A stretch of 43,557 nucleotides of DNA from Flavipsychrobacter sp. (GTDB lineage: Bacteria; Bacteroidota; Bacteroidia; Chitinophagales; Chitinophagaceae), in NCBI GenBank assembly GCA_016786565.1, contig JAEUVY010000054.1, positions 1-43,557 on the forward strand, written 5' to 3'. Shown in pieces: positions 16,467 to 24,133 of the stretch. The translations under genes and the position numbers were made by a program. Within the stretch, counting starts at the first letter, position 1; the number at the start of each line of letters is the position of its first letter. The notes beneath the pieces were generated by a model. That model searched no databases. It was not told the origin of the DNA and was given only the letters and a program-made list of their open reading frames with translations.

Positions 16467-17798
16467 ATGAAATTTTTCGCCACACTGTGCCTGTTTGTTC
16501 TTTGTAGGATATGTGTATTTAGTCAGGTAATCGTTACAATTGCAGGTACTGGAGCGATTGGATATTCAGGAGACGGAGGGCCGTCAACTAATGCTGTATT
16601 ATATGGCCCGACTGGGGTATTTGTGGACGATACCGGGAATATTCTTTTCTGTGACCATACTACTATTCGAAAAATTAAACCAGCCTATGGTGGTGTTATC
16701 TCGACGGTTGTTGGCTTATCCATTTCTGGCTATTCTGGTGAGAATATTCCCGCGGTTTATGCTGAAATAAATGGAGTACGTGACATATTCCAGGATCACA
16801 AAGGAAATATGTACCTGCCCGATGCAGGAAACAACCGTCTTAGAAAGGTGGATAAACATGGCATCATTAAGACGATTGCCGGAACAGGTGTAGCGGGTTA
16901 CAACGGGGATGGGATACCGGCTACCGCAGCTCAATTAAATTCACCTTTTGGCGTTGCGGTTGATGATACCGGAAATGTATATATCGCTGATATGTATAAT
17001 TACCGCATTCGGAAGATAGATACGTTTGGGATGATTTCGACAGTGTGCGGAACAGGTGTTGCTGGATTTAGCGCTGATGGAGGCTTTGCAGACACATCAA
17101 GACTAAACTATATCGGGTCCGTCAGGGTGAGCAAGTTAGGCGAGCTTATTATTGGTGATAATACTCGAATCAGAAAAGTTGGTATTGATGGGAAGCTAAT
17201 TACTATTGCTGGCACTGAGACTTCAGGATATTCAGGAGATGGTGGCCCAGCCACAGCAGCCAGAATTGGAGGAGGGATGTTTGGGATTGATGCTTCGGGA
17301 AATATATTCTTGTCTGATGCGATCAACAGCAAAATAAGAAAAATCGACACAGCAGGTATCATAACGACAATTGCCGGAAGCCCCGGTGGTGGTGGATACG
17401 GTGGTGATGGAGGTAACCCGTTGGCGGCGCTGTTGGCTGCTCCGAGTGGGGTAGCTGTAAATAATGAAGGAGATGTTTTTATCGGAGACCTCGCGAATAA
17501 CCGCATACGCATGGTTACTTACCATCCGATTGCGGTAAATAATACAGATGCTCCGGTGGATCAGAGAATTTCAATTTTCCCTAACCCTGCAACAGACCAA
17601 TTCACAGTCACATTTACGACCACCGTTCGTTCTTCTTTCCCATTGATCATTCGGGATATTTACGGCCGGGAAATTGATAAACTATCAATTACAGCAAACG
17701 AACCGCTGTTGTTGCCTTCCTGCTTGCCGCCGGGGGTGTACACAATTTCAGTGATCAGTGGTGGACAATCTTTCTCCACGAAACTGTATGTCAAATAG
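16467..17798 (+). CDS. NHL-repeat beta-propeller protein with T9SS sorting domain
   Basis: A 443-residue secreted protein: signal peptide MKFFATLCLFVLCRICVFSQ, then six NHL-type repeats (about residues 20-350), each with a GYSGDGGPA-like turn, a GVAVDDTGNVYIAD-like strand pair and an RIRKID-like end. This predicts a six-bladed propeller. The C-terminus (about 365-443) is a T9SS type A domain (ISIFPNPATDQFTV ... LPPGVYTISVISGGQSF). Such propellers bind proteins, glycans or ligands at the surface; no catalytic site is evident. The last 45 bases of the gene are duplicated at 19415-19460. Confidence 0.9.
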   Translation: MKFFATLCLFVLCRICVFSQVIVTIAGTGAIGYSGDGGPSTNAVLYGPTGVFVDDTGNILFCDHTTIRKIKPAYGGVISTVVGLSISGYSGENIPAVYAEINGVRDIFQDHKGNMYLPDAGNNRLRKVDKHGIIKTIAGTGVAGYNGDGIPATAAQLNSPFGVAVDDTGNVYIADMYNYRIRKIDTFGMISTVCGTGVAGFSADGGFADTSRLNYIGSVRVSKLGELIIGDNTRIRKVGIDGKLITIAGTETSGYSGDGGPATAARIGGGMFGIDASGNIFLSDAINSKIRKIDTAGIITTIAGSPGGGGYGGDGGNPLAALLAAPSGVAVNNEGDVFIGDLANNRIRMVTYHPIAVNNTDAPVDQRISIFPNPATDQFTVTFTTTVRSSFPLIIRDIYGREIDKLSITANEPLLLPSCLPPGVYTISVISGGQSFSTKLYVK

Positions 17799-17820
17799 CC
17801 CAAGCATGGCGTAGTCTCTG
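17754..17820 (+). repeat. Direct repeat, left copy (end of the NHL/T9SS gene)
   Basis: The last about 45 bases of the NHL gene (CAATCTTTCTCCACGAAA core at 17766-17783) recur at 19415-19460 with about 85-90% identity. The adjoining GGCGTAGTCTCTG (17808-17820) recurs as GGCTTAGTCTCTG at 19402-19414, in front of the second copy. The two copies flank the AT-rich gene at 18084-19385. Confidence 0.8.
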
Positions 17821-18073
17821 CAACCCGAATATACCCTCCATCACGGCATAGCTTGCGGCCCTGATCAGGCATGCAGCTAATCACCGCATTTTGCACGTAG
17901 CGGCCACCGTCAGGGTAAATAACCTGCATCACCCCATCGCCCCCACGAAAATAAACCTGCGCATTGTCCTTCCCACCTGTGGGACTGATGTCAAAGATAC
18001 GGGGTACACGCGCAGCACCCCAGATTATGGCATAAAATGTGTTATTTTGTATCGTTGCCCTGCTTATGGGGGA
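17799..18073 (-). pseudogene. Possible gene remnant on the minus strand
   Basis: The 285-bp gap between the NHL gene and the AT-rich gene contains a minus-strand frame without stops that reads like real protein (segments FYAIIWGAARVPRIFDIS, then NAQVYFRGGDGVMQVIYPDG and CMPDQGRKLCRDGGYIRVAE). It has no convincing start, and the frame runs into flanking genes at both ends. It could be the core of a gene destroyed by the rearrangement that produced the flanking duplication. Chance is possible. Confidence 0.3.
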
Positions 18074-18083
18074 TCTTTTCTGA

Positions 18084-19385
18084 ATGATGAGTAGTTCGAA
18101 AATTAGCCTTTTAGCAAGTGCAATAATATTGCTATATGTAACTTTTAATCTTTGTAAATGGAAAGACGAAAAAATGTTAATGGCAGATAGTACTTATTAC
18201 TATCTCTATTTGCCGGCGACGTTCATTTATAATGATTTAGGTGGTTTGAATTTTTATGACAGTCTTATTCATAAGTACAGTATAAACTCCTGCCAACCAA
18301 CTTATGAAGTATACCCTCAAAAAAGCACCGGTTACAAAGTGAATAAATATGCTGTAGGGGTTAGTATATTTGAGTTGCCTTTTTTTGCTTTGGCTCACAC
18401 ATATTGTTTAATTTCTAAGGAGTATCCATCAGACGGCTACAGTACACCTTACCGCGTTTCGATCGTATTTGCATATCTTTTCTGGGTTCTTTTTGGCATG
18501 TTTGCACTTAGAGCTTTTTTGCTAAAATATTTCAATGATAATATTACTGCTATTACGTTGTTATTATTGCTTTTCGGTACAAATCTCTATTTCTATACAG
18601 TTTTTTTCATAGGAATGTCCCATCCCATATCATTTTCTCTTTTTTGTTTTCTACTTTATTTTACGAACCGTGCATATTCAAGATACAAATCAATTTACGT
18701 AGTCATTATTGGACTGATTTTAGGGTTAATATTAATTGTAAGGCCTACAAATATCATAGTTGCAATAATTCCAATATTTTGGCCTTATCGGTCTTTCAAT
18801 GAGAAAGTAGATATTTTCAAAAAAAAGAGCCGGGCTATTGCCATTGCATTAATATGCTTCTGCGCTACAGCATTCATACAATTTAGCTATTTGAAATATA
18901 CGTCTGGCAATTGGTTTCATTTTTCATACCAGGAAGAATACTTTAATTTTAAGTCACCAATGATATATGATGGCTTATTTAGCTATCGAAAAGGGTGGTT
19001 CATATATACCCCATTAGCACTTATCTCTATTTGGGGATTGATATTAATGATGGTAAAAAAAGACTTCAGATACAATATTTATTTTCTATATATAATTATT
19101 AATATTTACATAGTATTTAGCTGGCATGCTTGGTCTTATGGTGGTGGATTTGGATGCAGACCTCTCGTAGAAAGCATGGCAATTATGTCTATACCGATAG
19201 CTTACTTTATAAATAAGGTAATGTTATATAAAAAAAGAATTTTAAATATAATAATTATTTTCTTTTTTTCATTTTTCGTAATTCTAAACCTATTTCAATC
19301 ATATCAACTAATGTACAATGTCCTTTCGTGGGATGGTATTACCGAGATTGAATACTGGAATTCTTTTGGCAAATTACCCAAATAG
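18084..19385 (+). CDS. AT-rich polytopic membrane protein, GT-C glycosyltransferase-like
   Basis: A 433-residue membrane protein with about 10-11 hydrophobic helices. After the first helix comes an extracytoplasmic loop containing MADSTYYYLYLPATFIYNDLG, whose acidic residue after the first helix recalls the GT-C (Dol-P-sugar-type) arrangement. Later loops carry HPISFSLFCF and SWHAWSYGGGFGCRPLVESM, the latter resembling a motif often seen in bacterial GT-C-like proteins. It is strikingly AT-rich with many A-ending codons compared with its neighbours, and it is bracketed by direct repeats, so it was probably acquired. The start may be either of two adjacent ATGs at 18084 and 18087. The donor and acceptor sugars are unknown. 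Confidence 0.75.
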   Translation: MMSSSKISLLASAIILLYVTFNLCKWKDEKMLMADSTYYYLYLPATFIYNDLGGLNFYDSLIHKYSINSCQPTYEVYPQKSTGYKVNKYAVGVSIFELPFFALAHTYCLISKEYPSDGYSTPYRVSIVFAYLFWVLFGMFALRAFLLKYFNDNITAITLLLLLFGTNLYFYTVFFIGMSHPISFSLFCFLLYFTNRAYSRYKSIYVVIIGLILGLILIVRPTNIIVAIIPIFWPYRSFNEKVDIFKKKSRAIAIALICFCATAFIQFSYLKYTSGNWFHFSYQEEYFNFKSPMIYDGLFSYRKGWFIYTPLALISIWGLILMMVKKDFRYNIYFLYIIINIYIVFSWHAWSYGGGFGCRPLVESMAIMSIPIAYFINKVMLYKKRILNIIIIFFFSFFVILNLFQSYQLMYNVLSWDGITEIEYWNSFGKLPK

Positions 19386-19401
19386 TACAAATTCCCTGTT
19401 T

Positions 19402-19460
19402 GGCTTAGTCTCTGACCAGTAGTGGCCAATCTTTCTCCACGAAATTGTATGTCACATAGG
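19402..19460 (+). repeat. Direct repeat, right copy of the NHL/T9SS gene end
   Basis: A degenerate copy of 17754-17820 in permuted order: GGCTTAGTCTCTG first, then the T9SS gene tail up to a TGTATGTCACATAGG end. It encodes nothing complete here. The remaining 118 bp up to 19578 show no recognisable feature. Confidence 0.75.
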
Positions 19461-19578
19461 CCTCAGCTTGGTGGAATATTATCGGGCTTTATCAAGACGA
19501 AGACGTTCACAGAACGGGTCTCATTTGCAGTTCCGGATGCGCTACGCCATATCCGGAACAACAGGTGCTTGTATGTTT

Positions 19579-20508
19579 CTAATCAAGGTTCACGCACATA
19601 ATATGCGTGTATGTTTCTTTCGCCGTCACGTGCTTCCTAACAAAGCCATTATTCGCATCATGCCAATACAGGTCGACATTCCCATCCACACCCTGATTTT
19701 CAAATATGTATTGGTTTTTGCACACATCAAAGGTGGCAAATGGGTATCCGGGAGGCTTTGAAATGGCACCTATCGTATCCACATTCCCATTTTCCGGATT
19801 GACGCGGGCAAAAATTAGCGGGACACCTGGAAAGTACCCATAAATTAAGCCATCATTGCGGTTAAACTCCATTTCATACAGATTCGTCGGTATGCTTGTT
19901 TTTATCATTTCATTTTGCGAGGGTACGAATTGGGCATACATACTGTAACCGCCATTGATCCATTGAAAATATATTGCTCCGGTAATGTCGTTTTCCACTA
20001 ACGGAGGAAGATGTAAGAGTGGGGAATTTGATGGCTTTAGATGTTGAAAGGTGAAGGAACCATTTGATAATTGGATGCTATAGAGGCCTGATACAGGCGG
20101 TCGCACCGCATCGTTTATACTCAAAAAATAAAATGTCTCGGTACTTTTACTATAAGTAAGATAAAAAATGCTATCTCTTCCCCAATAAGGTCCAATGTAT
20201 GTATTCACGCTTTTTGCTACCAGGTCCATTCTAATAAGATTTAGTCTGCCGTTACCGTCAATTTGTAAAACGTAATAGCATTTTTCTCGTTGACTCAAAT
20301 ATCCGCCATAGGTTGCTATCGCAGGAAATGCAAGGTTGTCAACGCTTTTTCCGGTAGCGGTGTCCACACTTACCATCTTGGAATAGTCGTTTCCTATGCT
20401 TTGTAGTGCAAAAAGCGCATAGTTGCATCTTTTGTCATTCTTATCTTTTTTTCGACAAGAAGCGAATGCAATGATGAAAAAAAGAAAAAGACTTACGACG
20501 TATTTCAT
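19579..20508 (-). CDS. Lipoprotein, probable beta-propeller-like, unknown function
   Basis: A 309-residue lipoprotein: signal MKYVVSLFLFFIIAFASC with lipobox FASC, followed by RKKDKNDKR. The mature part alternates short beta-strands and turns (SKMVSVDTATGKSVDNLAFP ... YVLQIDGNGRLNLIRMDL ... FVRKHVTAKET), reminiscent of WD/YVTN-like repeats in which values and times are read from a propeller. No enzymatic residues are visible. The A+T content is higher than in the flanking housekeeping genes, matching the plastic character of 15-20.7 kb. Confidence 0.7.
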   Translation of the reverse strand: MKYVVSLFLFFIIAFASCRKKDKNDKRCNYALFALQSIGNDYSKMVSVDTATGKSVDNLAFPAIATYGGYLSQREKCYYVLQIDGNGRLNLIRMDLVAKSVNTYIGPYWGRDSIFYLTYSKSTETFYFLSINDAVRPPVSGLYSIQLSNGSFTFQHLKPSNSPLLHLPPLVENDITGAIYFQWINGGYSMYAQFVPSQNEMIKTSIPTNLYEMEFNRNDGLIYGYFPGVPLIFARVNPENGNVDTIGAISKPPGYPFATFDVCKNQYIFENQGVDGNVDLYWHDANNGFVRKHVTAKETYTHIMCVNLD

Positions 20509-20523
20509 AAAAATAGTTTCATG

Positions 20524-20670
20524 TCAATTGCACACAAAAATCAAGCCGAAGGCACTTAACCCGTTGTTCTCGATGCTCTGAAAGGCATTCGGAACTGATA
20601 ATAAACCCCGTTCTATAAACGTCGTCATCTTGCTGTCGCCGATTGCGTTATTTACCTCCAGTATTTTCAT
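20524..20670 (-). CDS. Possible 48-residue ORF or gene fragment
   Basis: A minus-strand ATG at 20670 opens 48 codons (MKILEVNNAIGDSKMTTFIE ... ENNGLSAFGLIFVC) ending at 20524, 15 bp before the lipoprotein start. The composition is protein-like and the strand agrees with the lipoprotein. It could be a short leader gene or the start of a truncated larger gene. Short length makes this uncertain. Confidence 0.3.
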   Translation of the reverse strand: MKILEVNNAIGDSKMTTFIERGLLSVPNAFQSIENNGLSAFGLIFVCN

Positions 20671-20763
20671 GGTCTATCGAATTTAGGTAATTTAAACGAA
20701 ACCCCGTGGTGCCGGTTCAAGCGCTCATTACCCGCTGTGGTTTAAAAATCGTAGGTTTACAGC

Positions 20764-21519
20764 ATGAAACCGAGGCAGCCGTCATTACCCTTGCTTGCGG
20801 GTCGCAAGCCTGTGCTGGAAGCACTGCAGCAGGGTGTGGCCATAGAAAAGATATTTCTGCTCCGCTCTGCTACAGGGCCCGAGATCAACACTATAAAAAA
20901 GCTGGCCCGCGATGGCAATATACCCGTGAGCCAGGTACCTGTTGAAAAACTGGACGGGCTCACCCGCATTCAGCACCAGGGTGTGGTGGCATGGGGTTCG
21001 TTGCTGCATTATGTGGATCTGCAGGCGGGTATATCGCATGTGGTAGAGGCGGGCAAAACACCGCTCTTCCTGCTGCTGGATGGTGTGACCGATGTGCGCA
21101 ACGTGGGTGCCATAGCTCGCAGCGCACTATGCTGCGGCGCGCAGGCATTGATACTGCCTACATCGCACGCGGCCTCGCTTACCGAGGAAGCCATCAAAAC
21201 ATCGGCAGGGGCACTGCGCAAGATATTGCTGTGCCGCACGCCATCGGTGCCACAGGCCATAGACGTCCTGAAGCTGAACGGTATTCAGATACTGGGAACG
21301 CAGATGAAGGGTAGTGTGCCGGTTTATGAATCCGATATGACCATTCCCACTGCCGTGGTGATGGGCGCCGAAGACACGGGCATCAGCAAAGATGTGCTGA
21401 AACGCGCCGACCAACTGATACGCATACCTATGTCGGCCGAGTTCGACTCGCTGAATGTATCGGTAGCGGCAGGTATGGTGTTATATGAGGCACAGCGTCA
21501 GCGTTTGCTGGGTGTGTAA
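20764..21519 (+). CDS. rlmB: 23S rRNA 2'-O-ribose methyltransferase (TrmH/SpoU family, RlmB type)
   Basis: A 251-residue SPOUT methyltransferase. The N-terminal substrate-binding domain has LLAGRKPVLEALQQGVAIEK; the knotted C-terminal domain has the three family motifs LLDGVTDVRNVGAIARSALC, VVMGAEDTGISKDVLKRAD and IRIPMSAEFDSLNVSVAAG. RlmB methylates guanosine 2251 of 23S rRNA using S-adenosylmethionine. Related SpoU proteins may modify tRNA, but GRKPVLEAL and the N-terminal domain favour RlmB. It is convergent with the outer-membrane barrel gene, with a 5-bp gap. Confidence 0.92.
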   Translation: MKPRQPSLPLLAGRKPVLEALQQGVAIEKIFLLRSATGPEINTIKKLARDGNIPVSQVPVEKLDGLTRIQHQGVVAWGSLLHYVDLQAGISHVVEAGKTPLFLLLDGVTDVRNVGAIARSALCCGAQALILPTSHAASLTEEAIKTSAGALRKILLCRTPSVPQAIDVLKLNGIQILGTQMKGSVPVYESDMTIPTAVVMGAEDTGISKDVLKRADQLIRIPMSAEFDSLNVSVAAGMVLYEAQRQRLLGV

Positions 21520-21524
21520 CATGT

Positions 21525-22178
21525 CTACATGAACAGGTACATCAGCCGGATGCAGTACACATTATTGTACTGCTCGCCGCGCGAATAGTTCTGCGGTGTG
21601 TTGTTGCGGATGGAGATGACCGAATACTGGAACCTGAGGTTGAGGAACAGTCCTTTCCAGCAATGCAGGTTGCCCGACAGCACAAAGTTGTAATCGCTTT
21701 TCTTGAATGGGAAGTCGTTCAGATTCACGTTTGATGCCGGCACCGTTGTGATGAACTCCTTGCTTGTACCCAGGCGTGAATAAGAGAAACCCGCCCCGAA
21801 GTGGCTTTTACGCTTATCGAAGTAGTTGAGCATGATAGGCACTTCGGCATAGTTCAGCGTGATGCCGTAGTCGGTAATAAAGGTGCCTTGGTTCACGGTA
21901 AAGTATCCTTTAGACCTGGCCCCCTTTTGGGCATATAGCACTTCCATGCTGGCGGCCACATGCTCATCGAGTTTGGTATAGACGATGCCACCTACGTTGA
22001 TGCCCGTTTTGTGGTAGCCGGCAAAGTTGTCGCCATCTACCTGGGTGAAGTTGCCACCGGCAATGAGGCCACCGTAAAAGGTGCGCTCGTCTTCGTAGTA
22101 ACTCTGTGCAGTTGCAGCGCTGCCCGAGGCACCAAGGGCCACAACGGCTGCTATAAGTATGTAGGCGAGTTTGCGCAT
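21525..22178 (-). CDS. Outer-membrane beta-barrel protein (PorT-like), paralogue A
   Basis: A 217-residue exported protein: signal MRKLAYILIAAVVALGASGSAATAQ, then a barrel of the 'outer membrane protein beta-barrel' type: YGGLIAGGNFTQVDGDNFAGYHKTG, VLYAQKGARSKG and LNYAEVPIMLNYFDKRKSHF are hallmarks of PorT-like families. The chain ends in an alternating aromatic strand (YCIRLMYLFM). It shares the pattern GGNF.Q.DGDN.AGYH.TG and the IML/MMINYFD(K/Q)RKSHFG block with the gene behind it, showing tandem duplication. The function is unknown; PorT itself participates in T9SS. Confidence 0.82.
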   Translation of the reverse strand: MRKLAYILIAAVVALGASGSAATAQSYYEDERTFYGGLIAGGNFTQVDGDNFAGYHKTGINVGGIVYTKLDEHVAASMEVLYAQKGARSKGYFTVNQGTFITDYGITLNYAEVPIMLNYFDKRKSHFGAGFSYSRLGTSKEFITTVPASNVNLNDFPFKKSDYNFVLSGNLHCWKGLFLNLRFQYSVISIRNNTPQNYSRGEQYNNVYCIRLMYLFM

Positions 22179-22218
22179 AGCATGTCAAATATAGGTGGTT
22201 TTGGCATCAGACACCGTG

Positions 22219-22911
22219 TTAGCCGAACAGGTACATGAGGCGCACGGTCCACAGGTTGCTGAACTGGCGCTGCGCCCGCGACACTTCATCGGGCGATACA
22301 GTGCGCACCGGCGACAGGGCATACTGGAACCGAATGTTGAAGAACAGTCCCTTCCAGACATGCATTTGCGCCCCGGCCACAATATCGAAGCTCTGTTTCT
22401 TAAACGGATACTTGTCGAAGTTGATGGTGGTGGCAGGTATGGTCTCTATGGTCTCGGTGCTGTTCAGCAGTCTGTTCACCGCTACACCCAGGCCAAAATG
22501 GCTTTTGCGCTGATCGAAGTAGTTGATCATCATAGGGATCTCTACGTAGTTCAGTTTTATACCATATTTGTCGATGATGGTCATGGAATCGGCAGGGGAG
22601 TAGCGGTAGGTGTTGCTTCTGGCGCCCTTCTGGCTATACAGCGCTTCGAAACTGAAGGCCACATGGCGGTAGATGCGCAGATAGCCTATGCCGCCAAAGT
22701 TGGCGCCTGTGCGGTGGTAGCCTGCGTAATTGTCGCCGTCTATCTGGGAGAAATTGGCTCCGCCGATGAGCCCCACCGAAATGAGGCGTGGTTTTTCGAG
22801 GTACAGCCCGTCCTCAGGATTGTCATCGACCTGGGCGCGGACGAGGGTGCTGAACAACACAAATAGAATATTGATGACAAAAAATGCCGCGAATTTTCTA
22901 CTTTTATTCAT
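22219..22911 (-). CDS. Outer-membrane beta-barrel protein (PorT-like), paralogue B
   Basis: A 230-residue paralogue of the preceding barrel. The signal is MNKSRKFAAFFVINILFVLFSTLVRAQ; the start at 22911 is preferred over 22995 because the longer version adds a Ser-rich stretch. It shares GGANFSQIDGDNYAGYHRTG, ALYSQKGARSN and MMINYFDQRKSHFG with paralogue A. It is separated from A by 40 bp and probably belongs to the same transcript, B first. Divergence in the loops suggests different partners or ligands. Confidence 0.82.
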   Translation of the reverse strand: MNKSRKFAAFFVINILFVLFSTLVRAQVDDNPEDGLYLEKPRLISVGLIGGANFSQIDGDNYAGYHRTGANFGGIGYLRIYRHVAFSFEALYSQKGARSNTYRYSPADSMTIIDKYGIKLNYVEIPMMINYFDQRKSHFGLGVAVNRLLNSTETIETIPATTINFDKYPFKKQSFDIVAGAQMHVWKGLFFNIRFQYALSPVRTVSPDEVSRAQRQFSNLWTVRLMYLFG

Positions 22912-22927
22912 TGAAACAGCCGAGCTA

Positions 22928-23236
22928 ATGAGCTTCAAATATACACCAAACACGCTAAAAAAACTGGAGGAGCTATTCGAAGAAGCCCGATACATAATTC
23001 GTTATGAGAAAGGCAACTTCAATAGCGGTTATTGTATTCTGGAGGAACGCCGTGTGGTGGTCATCAATAAGTTCTTCAACGTGGAGGGGCGCATCAATGC
23101 CCTGGTAGAGATACTGCAAACCATAACGGTGAAGGAGGAAGAACTGAGCACCGAAATGCTGAAGTGGTACAAACAGCTGAAGTCTGATACCGACTTTAAG
23201 GAAGGAACCCCGGTACAAACCCAAATGGATATCTGA
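22928..23236 (+). CDS. Conserved hypothetical protein upstream of an MBL-fold hydrolase
   Basis: A 102-residue soluble protein with a helical N-terminus (MSFKYTPNTLKKLEELFEEA), a beta hairpin (YIIRYEKGNFNSGYCILEE and RRVVVINKFFNVEGR) and a helical end. I do not recognise a catalytic motif; the compact conserved look suggests a real Bacteroidota family. It starts only 16 bp from the divergent barrel gene and ends 2 bp before the metallo-hydrolase, so it is almost certainly co-translated with it. Confidence 0.8.
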   Translation: MSFKYTPNTLKKLEELFEEARYIIRYEKGNFNSGYCILEERRVVVINKFFNVEGRINALVEILQTITVKEEELSTEMLKWYKQLKSDTDFKEGTPVQTQMDI

Positions 23237-23238
23237 TT

Positions 23239-24003
23239 ATGAAAGTGACCTTTTTGGGTACAGGAACTTCGCAGGGGGTACCGTTCATTGGTTGTCCGTG
23301 TCCGGTATGTACGTCTTCCGATCCGCGCGACAACAGGTTGCGTTGTTCGGTATGGATAGACACGGGCACCACCAGTATTGTGATAGATAGCGGTCCCGAT
23401 TTCAGGTACCAGATGATAAGGGCCGGCGTGCGAAAGCTGGACGCCATAGTTTACACACATGGCCATAAAGATCATATAGCCGGGCTGGATGACATACGTC
23501 CCTACAACTTTTTTACTGGCAAACCGGTGAGCATTTATGCCACTACCGAGACCCAGGAGACCATTAAAAGGGAGTTCAGTTACATCTTCTCCAACCCCAC
23601 TTATCCGGGTATCCCGCAAATAAACGTACACACTATCAATCATTACCAGTCGTTCTTTATCAATGAGTTAGAGATCGTACCGATTAAATTGCTTCACTTA
23701 AAGATGGAGGTGCTCGGCTTCAGGATAGGCGACTTTACCTACATAACCGACGCCAATTACATAGCCCCGGAGGAGCTGGATAAAGTTACTGGTAGTAAAA
23801 CATTGGTCCTCAATGCATTGCGAAACGAACCTCATGTATCGCATTTTACATTGGCGCAGGCAATAGAGGTAGGTGCTTCTACCGGCGTGCCCGATGTATG
23901 CTTTACTCACATCAGTCACCAGCTGGGCAACCACGCCATAGTAGAGGCTGCATTACCGTCCGGCATGCGTCTTGCCTACGACGGATTGACGATAGAATTT
24001 TAG
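23239..24003 (+). CDS. MBL-fold metallo-hydrolase (PhnP-like)
   Basis: A 254-residue metallo-beta-lactamase-fold hydrolase. The di-metal motif THGHKDHIAGLDD has H74-x-H76-x-D78-H79; a Cys cluster GCPCPVC at 18-24 recalls the structural zinc site of PhnP-type phosphodiesterases. The LGTGTSQGVPFIG start and the late CFTHISHQLG histidines complete the fold. PhnP opens cyclic ribose phosphates in phosphonate breakdown, but Bacteroidota members are often housekeeping with unknown substrate, and no phn genes are present. It lies in a pair with the small protein in front. Confidence 0.88.
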   Translation: MKVTFLGTGTSQGVPFIGCPCPVCTSSDPRDNRLRCSVWIDTGTTSIVIDSGPDFRYQMIRAGVRKLDAIVYTHGHKDHIAGLDDIRPYNFFTGKPVSIYATTETQETIKREFSYIFSNPTYPGIPQINVHTINHYQSFFINELEIVPIKLLHLKMEVLGFRIGDFTYITDANYIAPEELDKVTGSKTLVLNALRNEPHVSHFTLAQAIEVGASTGVPDVCFTHISHQLGNHAIVEAALPSGMRLAYDGLTIEF

Positions 24004-24082
24004 GTTTTAAATAATTGCTTGTCAATTACTTGTGGGTGTTACTTTATTTTGTTGTTTTTTTTTATCCGACATTATATGGCAA

Positions 24083-24117
24083 TAAAAAAGGTGGCAACCA
24101 CGGTTGCCACCTTTCTG
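24083..24117. terminator. Bidirectional terminator between the MBL hydrolase and parE
   Basis: GGTGGCAAC (24090-24098) pairs with GTTGCCACC (24103-24111) around a CACG loop; the stem extends as AAAAAAGG/CCTTTCT on the flanks. It serves the convergent MBL hydrolase (plus) and parE (minus). Confidence 0.85.
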
Positions 24118-24133
24118 AACTAGTAAGATCGGA

